Made by a program: the position numbers and the translations under genes
Assembly: GCF_014645495.1 (NCBI RefSeq)
Contig: NZ_BMLV01000001.1
Coordinates: 227,986 to 291,985 of the forward strand
Length of the DNA: 64,000 nucleotides
Reading direction: 5' to 3'
From: Cloacibacterium rupense
GTDB taxonomy: Bacteria; Bacteroidota; Bacteroidia; Flavobacteriales; Weeksellaceae
Shown here: positions 24,382 to 32,975 of the stretch, one piece after another
Layout: every line of letters begins with the position of its first letter
Numbering within the stretch: position 1 is the first letter of the stretch
The notes under the pieces: generated by a model
What the model was told of the DNA's origin: nothing
The model's input: the letters and a program-made list of their open reading frames with translations, nothing else
Databases searched by the model: none

Positions 24382-25335
24382 ATGGATTTATCAGTTGTAA
24401 TTCCCCTTTTAAACGAAGAAGAATCTCTGCATGAGCTTTATGCAAGAATAGACAATGTGTGCAAAGAGCACAATTATACTTATGAAGTTTGGTTTGTAGA
24501 TGATGGTAGTACAGATACTTCTTGGCAAATTATAGATGATTTGTCTAAAAAAAATAGCCACGTGCATGGCATTAAATTTTCTAGAAATTATGGAAAATCA
24601 CAAGCATTGCACGCAGCATTCGAAAAAGTAAATGGTAATGTAGTAATTACCATGGATGCTGATTTACAAGACTTTCCAGAAGAAATTCCTGAATTGTACA
24701 GCAAAATTGTTGATGAAAAATATGATTTGGTTTCTGGTTGGAAAAAGAAACGTTTTGACAATGTTATGACGAAAAATTTACCATCAAAACTTTTCAATTC
24801 TGCAGCTAGAAATTTGTCTGGAGTTCAATTAAATGATTTCAACTGCGGTCTAAAAGCTTACAGAAAACAGGTCGTAAAATCGGTTGATGTTTACGGTGAT
24901 TTACACCGATGGATTCCTGTTTTGGCAGCCAATGCAGGTTTCAAGAGAATTACAGAAAAACCAGTGCAACATCAGGCTAGACCTTACGGAACTTCTAAAT
25001 TCGGGACAGAAAGATTTGTTCGTGGTTTTTTAGATTTAATCACCCTTTGGTTTGTAAGCAAGTTTGGAGGAAGACCGATGCATTTCTTTGGCGCGGTAGG
25101 AACTTTGATGTTTATTTTCGGGTTTTTATCTGCATTTTGGTTGGGCGCAACTAAACTGATAGACGTTTATTACTATCACGTTTATGGAAATCTCATCGCA
25201 GAAAATCCTTGGTTTTATATCGCATTAACGATGATGATTTTGGGAACTTTGCTTTTTGTAGCAGGGTTTTTAGGTGAGTTGGTGATTAGACAAAGTAGAG
25301 GACATCAGAATTATCATGTAGAGAAAATTTTGTAA
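24382..25335 (+). CDS. family 2 glycosyltransferase with two C-terminal membrane segments
   Basis: A 317-residue membrane-bound glycosyltransferase of the DPM1/GtrB type. The GT-A domain shows VVIPLLNEEESLHELYARID, VDDGSTDTSW, MDADLQDFPEEI and a GDLHRWIPVLAANAGFKR segment; two hydrophobic stretches follow (about residues 232-255 and 270-292). Such enzymes transfer a sugar from a nucleotide sugar to polyprenyl phosphate, feeding periplasmic GT-C enzymes; two candidate GT-C proteins lie at 49.7 and 53.3 kb. A TAATTTTG box at 24357-24364 may be its -7 element. Confidence 0.9.
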   Translation: MDLSVVIPLLNEEESLHELYARIDNVCKEHNYTYEVWFVDDGSTDTSWQIIDDLSKKNSHVHGIKFSRNYGKSQALHAAFEKVNGNVVITMDADLQDFPEEIPELYSKIVDEKYDLVSGWKKKRFDNVMTKNLPSKLFNSAARNLSGVQLNDFNCGLKAYRKQVVKSVDVYGDLHRWIPVLAANAGFKRITEKPVQHQARPYGTSKFGTERFVRGFLDLITLWFVSKFGGRPMHFFGAVGTLMFIFGFLSAFWLGATKLIDVYYYHVYGNLIAENPWFYIALTMMILGTLLFVAGFLGELVIRQSRGHQNYHVEKIL

Positions 25336-25341
25336 TTCAAT

Positions 25342-26046
25342 ATGAAGAAAATAGCCTTACTTTTTATCCTATTTCTAGGATTCATTTCTTGCTCCAAAAT
25401 TTCTCCAAAAGGTGAAATAGAAGTGAAAGACGTAACAGTAGAAAATTTCACCAAATTGAATCTTAAAGGAGATTTCAAAGTGTTTTTTGCGAAGGCTGAA
25501 CAAAATTTGGTAAGTGTAGAAACGTATCCTAATATATACAAAAACCTAGATATAGAAGTAAAAAACGGCATTCTAACTATTGAAGAAAATCGTAAACCTG
25601 AAAATGTAGATTTCTACAGCATTAATATTTTTGGGAAAAATGATTTAAATGAAATTTCACTTTCGGACCACGTAGAAATGAATGTTTCCGGACAAGTAAA
25701 ATCATCTGAATTTTTGCTAAATTTGAAAGATAATTCTAAATTTATGGGAGCAGTTATCTCTGACAAAAGTAAGGTTGATATGGCTCAAAAATCTAATGCT
25801 AATATCCTTGGAGAAACCAAAATTTTGAATTTAAAATTAGCTGATTCTGCTAGCATTATGGCGCCGTATTTTTATGTAGAAAATTTAGAAATGAATGCTA
25901 AAAATGGCACTTCAGCAGGATTAAATATTGATAATGAAATGAAAGGAACTCTAGAAAATACCTCAAAACTTATTTTCTATGGAGAACCTCTCAATAAATT
26001 AACAAAAAAAGACCAATCTTCTGTGGAAAACAGAAAGTTAAGATAA
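25342..26046 (+). CDS. GIN-domain (DUF2807) lipoprotein
   Basis: A 234-residue exported protein. The signal ends in GFISC, a lipobox. The remainder is a repetitive beta-structure: VENFTKLNLKGDFKVFFAKA, then VKNGILTIEENRK and short alternating strands with Asn/Asp turns, as in the putative auto-transporter adhesin head GIN (DUF2807) domain. Family function is unknown, probably cell surface or periplasm. It starts 6 nt behind the glycosyltransferase stop, so both are likely in one transcript. Confidence 0.82.
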   Translation: MKKIALLFILFLGFISCSKISPKGEIEVKDVTVENFTKLNLKGDFKVFFAKAEQNLVSVETYPNIYKNLDIEVKNGILTIEENRKPENVDFYSINIFGKNDLNEISLSDHVEMNVSGQVKSSEFLLNLKDNSKFMGAVISDKSKVDMAQKSNANILGETKILNLKLADSASIMAPYFYVENLEMNAKNGTSAGLNIDNEMKGTLENTSKLIFYGEPLNKLTKKDQSSVENRKLR

Positions 26047-26127
26047 GTCGATGTTCTATGAATAAAGAAAATTTTTATTTATAGTTTGAAACTTTGTCAA
26101 ACCACATCAAACAAAAAAACAATATAT

Positions 26128-27879
26128 ATGACAACGGTAGAAAAAGCAAAACTTTGGTTATCAGATACTTTTGATGCTGACACCAGAGCTACAGTTCAGA
26201 ATTGGATTGATACCAATTCTCCAGAATTAGAAGACAGTTTTTACAGAGAATTAGAATTCGGAACTGGCGGAATGAGAGGAATAATGGGCGTTGGAACCAA
26301 TAGATTAAACAAATATACACTCGGACAAGCTACACAAGGTTTGGCAAATTATCTTCATCAGCAATTTCCAGGCGAAGAAACCGAAGGTTCGGCGAAGTCG
26401 AAGACGAGCCAAATAAAAGTAGCCATAGCTTATGATGTGAGAAATAATTCTAAGGAATTTGGAAAAATGTGTGCTGATGTTTTGACTGCAAACGGAATTA
26501 AAGTGTTGCTTTTCAAAGAACACAGACCAACTCCAGAGCTTTCTTTCACGGTTCGTGATAAAAAATGTAATGCAGGTATTGTTCTCACAGCTTCTCACAA
26601 TCCACCAGAATATAATGGTTATAAAGTTTACTGGAATGACGGTGCACAAATTGTTCCACCAAATGATGATGCCATCATCAAAGAAGTATATGCTACCAAA
26701 TTTGAAGATATAAAATTTAATGGGAATGATGATTTGATAGAGTGGATTGGCGATGACCAAGATGATGTTTACATAGATAGATGTATTGCAGAATCGCTTT
26801 ACCAAAAAGATAAAATTGGTTATGAAAATTTGAATATTGTTTTCACTTCTATCCATGGAACTACTTATACCACTATTCCAAAAGCTCTGGAAAAAGCAGG
26901 TTTCAAAAAAATAGATTTGGTAAAAGAACAAATGATTCCTAGTGGAAATTTCCCAACGGTAGAATCTCCGAATCCTGAAGAACCAAAAGCGCTACAAATG
27001 GCGGTAGATTTGGCTAATATTACCAATGGTGATATTGTAATAGGTTGTGATCCAGATGGTGATAGATTAGGGATTGCGGTAAGAAACCTAGAAGGCGAAA
27101 TTCAGTTGCTAAACGGTAACCAAACCAATATGATTCTTACAGATTATATCTTGAACCAATGGAAAAATGCAGGAAGAATTACAGGTAAAGAATTTATTGG
27201 TTCTACCATTGTTACTTCTGATGTTTTCTTTGATTTAGCTCAGCAATATGGTGTAGATTGCAAAGCTGGACTTACTGGTTTTAAATGGATTGGTAAAATG
27301 ATTCACGATGCTGAAGGTGTAGAAAAATTCATTTGCGGTGGCGAAGAATCTTTCGGATTTATGACAGGTGATTTCGTAAGAGATAAAGACAGTTGTGGTT
27401 CTATTTTATTGGCTTGTGAAATTGCTGCTTGGTGCAAAGCCAATGGCAGAACAATGTATCAATATATGATAGACATTTACAAAAAAGTAGGTGTATATCA
27501 AGAAGCTTTGGTAAATGTAGTGAGAAAGGGTAGAACTGGTGCCGAAGAAATTGCACAAATGATGGTAGATTTTAGAAACAATCCTCCTAAATCTTTGGCT
27601 GGTTCATTGGTAAAAGAGGTTAAAGATTTCCAAGAACAAACTTGTTTTAATGCCATTTCTGGTGAGAAAAAAGTAATGAATGATATTCCGAAATCTAATG
27701 TATTGATTTACTATACAGAAGATGGAACTAAAATCTGTATCAGACCTTCTGGAACTGAACCAAAAATCAAGTTTTATTTTTCTGTTAAAGGTTCTATTTC
27801 TTCCGAAGCAGACTACAAAGATGAAGTTGCAAGATTAGAAAAGAAATTTGACATTGTAAAAGCAGATTTAAAACTCTAA
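26128..27879 (+). CDS. phospho-sugar mutase (phosphoglucomutase/phosphomannomutase)
   Basis: A 583-residue alpha-D-phosphohexomutase. Active-site parts in order: FGTGGMRGIMGVGTNRLN, the phosphoserine loop TASHNPPEYNGYKVYW, the Mg site GCDPDGDRLGIAV, the sugar-binding GGEESFGF and the phosphate-binding RPSGTEPKIKFYF. It interconverts hexose 1- and 6-phosphates (length suits the PgcA-type enzymes). The start is ATG 26128; an in-frame TTG at 26086 precedes it. Residues 85-95 (TEGSAKSKTSQ) look like a foreign insertion between a helix and the first beta-strand; see the repeat at 26380-26410. Confidence 0.93.
   Translation: MTTVEKAKLWLSDTFDADTRATVQNWIDTNSPELEDSFYRELEFGTGGMRGIMGVGTNRLNKYTLGQATQGLANYLHQQFPGEETEGSAKSKTSQIKVAIAYDVRNNSKEFGKMCADVLTANGIKVLLFKEHRPTPELSFTVRDKKCNAGIVLTASHNPPEYNGYKVYWNDGAQIVPPNDDAIIKEVYATKFEDIKFNGNDDLIEWIGDDQDDVYIDRCIAESLYQKDKIGYENLNIVFTSIHGTTYTTIPKALEKAGFKKIDLVKEQMIPSGNFPTVESPNPEEPKALQMAVDLANITNGDIVIGCDPDGDRLGIAVRNLEGEIQLLNGNQTNMILTDYILNQWKNAGRITGKEFIGSTIVTSDVFFDLAQQYGVDCKAGLTGFKWIGKMIHDAEGVEKFICGGEESFGFMTGDFVRDKDSCGSILLACEIAAWCKANGRTMYQYMIDIYKKVGVYQEALVNVVRKGRTGAEEIAQMMVDFRNNPPKSLAGSLVKEVKDFQEQTCFNAISGEKKVMNDIPKSNVLIYYTEDGTKICIRPSGTEPKIKFYFSVKGSISSEADYKDEVARLEKKFDIVKADLKL
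26380..26410 (+). repeat. GC-rich repeat-like insert inside the phosphohexomutase gene
   Basis: ACCGAAGGTTCGGCGAAG and the following TCGAAGACGAGC form a GC-rich, GAAG-rich patch with a CCGAA-GG-TTCGG palindrome in an AT-rich gene. It encodes about 11 residues at a surface-loop position where relatives normally pass directly to IKVAIAYDVR (from memory). It resembles the GAAGTCGAAG-type dispersed repeats of Flavobacteriia. Confidence 0.45.
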
Positions 27880-27902
27880 AATTTATATTAATTATAATCT
27901 AT

Positions 27903-27958
27903 CGCTGATTTTGTTGGTTTTGCTTATTTTTTAATTAGCCTAATCTGCTTAATCAGCG
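27903..27958. repeat. inverted repeat CGCTGATT...AATCAGCG
   Basis: Perfect 8-bp arms (27903-27910 and 27951-27958) around a 40-nt interior that itself is rich in TTAGCC/TAATCTGC elements, followed by a T-run at 27962-27967. It lies between the mutase and aminotransferase genes and may act as terminator for the first. Confidence 0.55.
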
Positions 27959-28045
27959 GTATTTTTTATGAATATTATTGAAGTCTTTTGTTTTATATTT
28001 TTTAAATTTGAACTTTCAAATTATTAACCCTTAATTCTATAAAAA

Positions 28046-29299
28046 GTGGTATCAAAACTCGCTCAGAACCTTATTGGTTCAGAAATTATCAAAATAGGTA
28101 ATCAAGTAAACGAACTCAAAGCTCAAGGTGCTGAAATTGCTAATCTTACGATTGGCGATTTAGATTCAAAAATATATCCAATTCCTGCTGTTCTGAAAGA
28201 GAATATTCAAAAAGCGTATCATAATGATTTAACGAATTATCCTCCAGCAAACGGTTTATTATCTTTAAGAAAATCGGTAGCTAAAGACCTAAAATCTCGT
28301 TGGAATTTAGACTATTCAACAGACGATATTTTAGTGGCTGGTGGTTCTAGACCTTTGATTTATGCAACTTTCAAAACAATTGTAGATGAAGGTGATAAGG
28401 TTGTTTATGCTGTTCCTTCTTGGAATAATAATCACTATTCTTACCTTACTTCTGCAAAAGCTGTAGAAATAGAAGTAAGACCTGAAAATAATTTTTTACC
28501 AACAGCAGCAGATATCACTCCGCACTTAGAAAGAGCTGTGTTGGTGGCGCTTTGTTCACCGTTGAACCCAACTGGTACCATGTTTACCAAAGAACAATTG
28601 TCAGAAATTTGTGAAGCTATTATTGCTGAAAATAAAAATAGAAAAGAAGGTGAAAAACCTTTATATTTAATGTACGACCAGATTTATGCAATGCTTACTT
28701 TCGGGGATTCTGAGCATTTCAATCCGGTAACTTTATTTCCAGAAATGAAAGATTACACGATTTATATTGACGGAACCTCTAAATGTTTTGCGGCAACTGG
28801 CGTAAGAGTGGGTTGGGGATTTGGTCCGAGCAAAGTAATGGATAAAATGAAAGCCTTGCTAACTCACGTTGGAGCTTGGGCTCCAAAACCAGAGCAACAA
28901 GCAGTGGCAGAGTTTTTAGATAATACCGAAGCTGTAGATGCTTTTGTGAATGATTATAAAGGTAAAATAGCACACAGTTTAGAGGTTTTACACGCTGGAA
29001 TTCAAGAAATGAAATCTAAAAATTTCGCTGTTGATAGCATAAAACCAATGGGAGCGTTGTACTTGACCATCAAACTAGATTATGTAGGAAAAACCACAGA
29101 AGACGGAAAAGTTCTGAAAGATTCTACTGATTTGGTTTTCTATCTCATTGAAAAAGCGGGTGTAGCATTAGTACCATTTTCAGCATTTGGAAATTCTAGA
29201 GAAATGCCATGGTTTAGAGCTTCAGTTGGTGCTTGTTCTGTAGAAGATTTACAAAAAATGTTCCCGAAATTGGAGGCTGCTTTAAGTAAATTAGCTTAA
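28046..29299 (+). CDS. PLP-dependent aminotransferase, class I/II
   Basis: A 417-residue fold-type I aminotransferase starting at GTG 28046 (no suitable ATG; the N-terminus [20 protein letters not shown] is sensible). [20 protein letters not shown] holds the Asn that contacts [13 protein letters not shown] the Asp-x-x-Tyr, and [20 protein letters not shown] the Schiff-base Lys (SK) and the phosphate-binding Arg. Aspartate/aromatic aminotransferase-like; substrate not certain. Confidence 0.9.
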   Translation: MVSKLAQNLIGSEIIKIGNQVNELKAQGAEIANLTIGDLDSKIYPIPAVLKENIQKAYHNDLTNYPPANGLLSLRKSVAKDLKSRWNLDYSTDDILVAGGSRPLIYATFKTIVDEGDKVVYAVPSWNNNHYSYLTSAKAVEIEVRPENNFLPTAADITPHLERAVLVALCSPLNPTGTMFTKEQLSEICEAIIAENKNRKEGEKPLYLMYDQIYAMLTFGDSEHFNPVTLFPEMKDYTIYIDGTSKCFAATGVRVGWGFGPSKVMDKMKALLTHVGAWAPKPEQQAVAEFLDNTEAVDAFVNDYKGKIAHSLEVLHAGIQEMKSKNFAVDSIKPMGALYLTIKLDYVGKTTEDGKVLKDSTDLVFYLIEKAGVALVPFSAFGNSREMPWFRASVGACSVEDLQKMFPKLEAALSKLA

Positions 29300-29305
29300 T
29301 TTTTT

Positions 29306-29342
29306 GCCACAAATGCATTAATAATATTTGTGCATTTGTGGC
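29306..29342. repeat. inverted repeat, GCCACAAATGCA arms
   Basis: GCCACAAATGCA (29306-29317) and TGCATTTGTGGC (29331-29342) are perfect complements with a 13-nt loop, followed by TTTATTATTTTT. It can terminate the aminotransferase transcript. The GTGGC-TTTATTA tail is shared with the repeats ending at 43141 and 55497. Confidence 0.75.
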
Positions 29343-29379
29343 TTTATTATTTTTATATTTTTTCAAAAAATCGCCAGAT

Positions 29380-30141
29380 ATGGAAAATCTCGGAACTCGA
29401 AACTCGGAACTCGGAACTCTTAAAATCATCGCTGTAATACCAGCTCGTTATGCTGCAAGTAGATTTCCTGGGAAATTAATGCAAATTTTGGGAGACAAAA
29501 CTGTGATTTCTACTACTTACCAAAATGTAGTGGAAACTAGACTTTTTGATGAAGTTTTCGTGGCAACTGATTCAGAAATTATTTTTGAAGAAATTACCAA
29601 AAACGGTGGAAAAGCTGTAATGACAGGCGAACACGAAACGGGAAGCGACAGAATTGCAGAAGCGGTGCAAAGTATGGTTTGTGATATCGTGATTAATGTG
29701 CAAGGTGATGAACCTTTCTTGAAAACAGAGCCTTTGAAACAACTCATCGAAGTTTTTGAAAATGATGTTGACAAAGAAATTTCATTGGCTTCGCTTAAAA
29801 TTAGACTAAAGGAAAAAGAAGAAGTAGAAAATCCTAATAATGTAAAAGTAATCACTGATTTACAGGGTTTTGCGATGTATTTTAGTCGTTCCGTAATTCC
29901 TTATCCTAGAGAAACCTCTGTAGAACATTTTTATTATAAGCATATTGGTGTGTATGCTTTCAGAAAAGAAGCGCTTACTAAATTTTCTACACTTGAAATG
30001 ACACCACTAGAAATTTCAGAAAAAATAGAAGCCATTCGTTATCTAGAAAACGGCATGAAAATCAAAATGATAGAGACAGATTTTGTTGGAGTAGGAATAG
30101 ACGTACCAGAAGATTTAGAAAAAGCTAGAAAATTAATTTGA
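29380..30141 (+). CDS. kdsB: 3-deoxy-manno-octulosonate cytidylyltransferase
   Basis: A 253-residue CMP-KDO synthetase, activating KDO for lipopolysaccharide core synthesis. Signatures: [45 protein letters not shown] and [15 protein letters not shown]. The normal protein begins with a Met just before KIIAVIPAR; here there is none, and the nearest ATG (29380) adds 14 residues, [14 protein letters not shown], encoded by a heptad repeat (CTCGGAA units). A further upstream GTG at 29338 is unlikely because it overlaps a terminator-like hairpin. Confidence 0.92.
   Translation: MENLGTRNSELGTLKIIAVIPARYAASRFPGKLMQILGDKTVISTTYQNVVETRLFDEVFVATDSEIIFEEITKNGGKAVMTGEHETGSDRIAEAVQSMVCDIVINVQGDEPFLKTEPLKQLIEVFENDVDKEISLASLKIRLKEKEEVENPNNVKVITDLQGFAMYFSRSVIPYPRETSVEHFYYKHIGVYAFRKEALTKFSTLEMTPLEISEKIEAIRYLENGMKIKMIETDFVGVGIDVPEDLEKARKLI
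29389..29423 (+). repeat. heptad repeat, 5 units (CTCGGAA), inside kdsB
   Basis: CTCGGAA, CTCGAAA, CTCGGAA, CTCGGAA and CTCTTAA in exact 7-nt phase. Because 7 is not a multiple of 3, translation yields a 7-residue period ([10 protein letters not shown]...). It occupies the place where the normal start codon of kdsB should be. Confidence 0.75.
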
Positions 30142-30207
30142 AAATGTAAAAATTTGAAGAGGATTTAATTACAAAATCTTATATTTGAAACCTTGAAAAA
30201 AAAATCA

Positions 30208-30870
30208 ATGAGAAAACTACTTTTACTAGCAACTATTCTAATAAATGCCCTATTTTCGGCACAAACGGCCAAGCAAATTATTGATAAAAACATCGAAATT
30301 ACGGGTGGCCTTACCCAATGGAAATTGCTAAATTCTATTTTACTTCAAGGCAAAGTAATTTTGGGAGTAAATGAGGAATATCCTATTAAAATTTTTCAGC
30401 AAAGACCTAATCTGACAAAAACCTTAGTTACTGTAGGGAAAAAGGAAAATGTAGTAGAAGGTTATGATGGTAAAAATGGCTATGCCATGAATTATGTGGT
30501 TAATAAATTACAAATTCAGAAAGATTATGTAGCAGAAAGTTTTGATACAGATTTTATAGATTACGAAAATAAAGGATTTACCGCTCAGGTTTTAGGAAAA
30601 GAAAAAGTAGGTGAAAAAGATTGTTTCAAAGTAGAATTGACTAAAAATGTAAATAAAACAGTCTATTATTTTGATGTACAAAACTATTTTCTTCTGAAAG
30701 AAGTTAAAAAAGACGAAGTACTCATTTATTCTGATTTTAAAAAGGTTAATAACCTGATAATGCCATTTAGAATAGAATCTAACACACCCAAAAAAGAAGG
30801 AGATTATGTGATGATTCTCAATAGAATAGAGATAAATAAAGCATTCCCAGAAAATACATTTAAATTTTAA
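30208..30870 (+). CDS. secreted LolA-like (outer-membrane lipoprotein-sorting protein-like) protein
   Basis: A 220-residue exported protein with signal peptide RKLLLLATILINALFSAQ (no lipobox Cys). The rest forms an open beta-sheet pattern: NSILLQGKVILG, YPIKIFQQRPNLTKTLVTVG, NVVEGYDGKNGYAMN, CFKVELTKNVNKTVYYFD and VNNLIMPFRIES, as in LolA/LolB-fold and MucB-like proteins. This Bacteroidota group is annotated as lipoprotein-sorting-like, but transport of lipoproteins is not shown. Start ATG 30208 chosen over TTG 30193. Confidence 0.72.
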   Translation: MRKLLLLATILINALFSAQTAKQIIDKNIEITGGLTQWKLLNSILLQGKVILGVNEEYPIKIFQQRPNLTKTLVTVGKKENVVEGYDGKNGYAMNYVVNKLQIQKDYVAESFDTDFIDYENKGFTAQVLGKEKVGEKDCFKVELTKNVNKTVYYFDVQNYFLLKEVKKDEVLIYSDFKKVNNLIMPFRIESNTPKKEGDYVMILNRIEINKAFPENTFKF

Positions 30871-30894
30871 ATAAAAAAATCAAAACCTAATTTT

Positions 30895-31581
30895 ATGAAA
30901 AAACTAATACCCATTTTTATTTTATTTCTATTTTTTAACTCTTGTAACAAGGTAAATGTATCTAGCGACGAAAAATTAGCACTCGATAAAATCGCTCAGT
31001 TCTATGGCGGTCTCATCAATTATAATAAAGGCTTCGAAAATCACAACGGAATTTCTAAGGATTATTTCGAAATTAAGATTAATAAAAGTCCGTTGTTAAA
31101 TAATGACCAAGTAAATCTTACCAAACATGCTGGTAATATGGCTTATCTTTTCTATTCTAATTTAAGTAAAGAAAATAAAAAAAAGTTTAATGAAGTAAGA
31201 GTAAGTATAGATTTGAATAATGGAGAAGGTCGTTCTTATAAATTTAAAATCTCTGAATTAGAAGGGGTTTTAAGCTTTCTTCCTTCTTTAGAAAATGTTA
31301 ATTATTTAATCATTTCAAAAGACTACAAAAAGCTTGCAGAGAGTTTTTCTAAAGATTCTAATGTAAAAGAAGAATCTATTAAAGAACTTTTTAATAAAGT
31401 AAACGAAACTTTTGGGGAAACTAAAGAAATTCAATACCAAGGCCATGAGTTTTCTACGGATGATAAATTAGGAGATTGTGTAACTTACAAAGAAGTTATT
31501 GTACTAGAGAAACAAGCGATTCAAATGTTTGTAACCTATCAAATGAAAACAAGAGAACTCATCATGCTATATATTCCTTAA
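30895..31581 (+). CDS. hypothetical lipoprotein
   Basis: A 228-residue protein whose signal (KKLIPIFILFLFFNSC) ends in a lipobox-like NSC. The mature part is charged and mixed alpha/beta, with no motif I know. It starts 24 nt behind the LolA-like gene and ends before a hairpin terminator, so the two exported proteins are probably one transcription unit. Confidence 0.7.
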   Translation: MKKLIPIFILFLFFNSCNKVNVSSDEKLALDKIAQFYGGLINYNKGFENHNGISKDYFEIKINKSPLLNNDQVNLTKHAGNMAYLFYSNLSKENKKKFNEVRVSIDLNNGEGRSYKFKISELEGVLSFLPSLENVNYLIISKDYKKLAESFSKDSNVKEESIKELFNKVNETFGETKEIQYQGHEFSTDDKLGDCVTYKEVIVLEKQAIQMFVTYQMKTRELIMLYIP

Positions 31582-31605
31582 TTAGGAGTATGATAGAAAA
31601 TATCT

Positions 31606-31632
31606 AAAAGCGTTTTATAACGCTTTTTTTTA
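31606..31632 (+). terminator. terminator after the hypothetical lipoprotein gene
   Basis: AAAAGCGTT (31606-31614) and AACGCTTTT (31619-31627) with a TTAT loop and a T-run. Confidence 0.82.
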
Positions 31633-31667
31633 TGAATATATGTCTTACATTTGAAAAAAATAGTTTT

Positions 31668-32213
31668 ATGAAATCTTATAAATATTTATTCATTCTTATG
31701 TTTTCATTTTTTGGTTTATTTAGCTCAAAAGCACAGACACCAAAGTCTATTCATTCTTTTAAGGTAGAATCTCTAGACGGTAAAACCATTGATTTTTCTA
31801 AGTTTAAAGGAAAAAAAATCCTGATTGTAAATACCGCTTCAGAATGTGGATTTACACCTCAGTACGAAGATTTAGAAAAGTTGTATGAAATGTATAAAAA
31901 CAAGTTGGTGGTAGTAGGTTTCCCTGCAAACAATTTTGGGGGACAAGAACCAGGCAGCAATCAAGAAATTGCTACTTTTTGTAAGAAAAATTATGGAGTA
32001 ACTTTCCCAATGGCGGCTAAAGTTTCGGTAAAAGGTAATGATACAGCTCCGATATTTAAGTTTTTAACAGACAAAAAACTGAATGGCGTAAAAAACACAA
32101 CCATTCTTTGGAATTTTACTAAATTTCTTTTGAATGAGAAAGGAGAGTTGATAGATACCTTCATCAGTACTACAAAACCAACTTCAGATTCTATTACAAA
32201 ATATTTGAAATAG
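31668..32213 (+). CDS. glutathione peroxidase-family thiol peroxidase, exported
   Basis: A 181-residue Cys-type glutathione peroxidase. The peroxidatic Cys is in VNTASECGFTPQYEDLEKLY, the catalytic Gln in FPANNFGGQEPGSNQEI, and Trp-Asn in ILWNFTKFLLN. There is no selenocysteine codon. A signal peptide (FILMFSFFGLFSSKAQ) points to the periplasm, where it would reduce peroxides, probably with thioredoxin-like donors. ATG 31668 is used because the in-frame ATG 31632 adds a non-signal leader that overlaps the terminator tail. Confidence 0.92.
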   Translation: MKSYKYLFILMFSFFGLFSSKAQTPKSIHSFKVESLDGKTIDFSKFKGKKILIVNTASECGFTPQYEDLEKLYEMYKNKLVVVGFPANNFGGQEPGSNQEIATFCKKNYGVTFPMAAKVSVKGNDTAPIFKFLTDKKLNGVKNTTILWNFTKFLLNEKGELIDTFISTTKPTSDSITKYLK

Positions 32214-32216
32214 AAT

Positions 32217-32279
32217 TTGCCACGAATACACGAATAATTTTTTAATTATATTTTAATAAAATTAGTGCATTCGTGGCAA
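32217..32279. repeat. inverted repeat, TTGCCACGAAT arms
   Basis: TTGCCACGAATaCAC (from 32217) and GTGcATTCGTGGCAA (to 32279) pair with one mismatch around an AT-rich interior, between the convergent peroxidase and oxidoreductase genes. It is the same general type as the repeats at 29306 and 43012. Confidence 0.72.
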
Positions 32280-32282
32280 TTA

Positions 32283-32939
32283 TTATTCTTTTCCTTTTTC
32301 TGCAAAACTGAAAATACTACCTAATTTTATTTCAGAATAACCGTTTGATTTTATTTTAGTTGCATTAATCATCGCTTGCGCCAAAACATCTGTTGGTAGT
32401 GGTTTTTGGCTCTCTAAACAGCCTAGTTTATTCACAAATTTTATAATTCTAGCGCCTAATACTTCACCAGTTCTATTGGTGTTTTTTCTGTCGAGCATTC
32501 CCGGATTGAAGATGGTTAACTTATTGAAATGTAGATTTTTAATTGCTTCTTCTAGCTCGCCTTTCATTTTAGAATAGAATATTTTAGAATTGGGATTAGC
32601 ACCATATGAGGAAACCAATACAAAATCTTCCACATTGTTTTCTCTAGCAGCTTTGGCGAAATTGAGTTGATAATCAAAATCTACTTTTCGTTGTGCTTCT
32701 TTGCTTCCAGCATCTTTCAAGGTAGTTCCGAGGCAAGAAAATGCTACATCGCCTGTAACCAAATCTTTCCATTCTTCTGGTTTTTCGAAATCTACAACGT
32801 GAAAAACCACCTTTTCGTTTTCACTTTTCATAGGTTTTCTTATGAAAGCGTGAATTTCTTCAAATTCGTTATCTTCAATCAATTTTTGAAGTAAATCTTT
32901 TCCTGTAGCGCCAGTTGCACCGATGATGAGAGCTTTCAT
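32283..32939 (-). CDS. NAD(P)-binding oxidoreductase/epimerase-like protein
   Basis: A 218-residue atypical short-chain dehydrogenase. The N-terminus KALIIGATGATGKDLLQKLI is the GxxGxxG nucleotide-binding loop; FSCLGTTLKDAGSKEAQRKV and VLVSSYGANPNSKIFYSKMK (Ser-Tyr...Tyr-x-x-x-Lys-like) follow. It resembles the HTATIP2/NmrA-like group. Substrate unknown. Stands alone. Confidence 0.85.
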   Translation of the reverse strand: MKALIIGATGATGKDLLQKLIEDNEFEEIHAFIRKPMKSENEKVVFHVVDFEKPEEWKDLVTGDVAFSCLGTTLKDAGSKEAQRKVDFDYQLNFAKAARENNVEDFVLVSSYGANPNSKIFYSKMKGELEEAIKNLHFNKLTIFNPGMLDRKNTNRTGEVLGARIIKFVNKLGCLESQKPLPTDVLAQAMINATKIKSNGYSEIKLGSIFSFAEKGKE

Positions 32940-32975
32940 GAGAAATTGAATAATGTTTGAATTTAATAATAGTAT

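Noticed and set aside
26305..26931. Minus-strand open frame of 208 codons opposite the phosphohexomutase gene
   Set aside because: Phe/Ile-rich composition typical of the antisense of an AT-rich gene; the plus-strand enzyme has all catalytic motifs.
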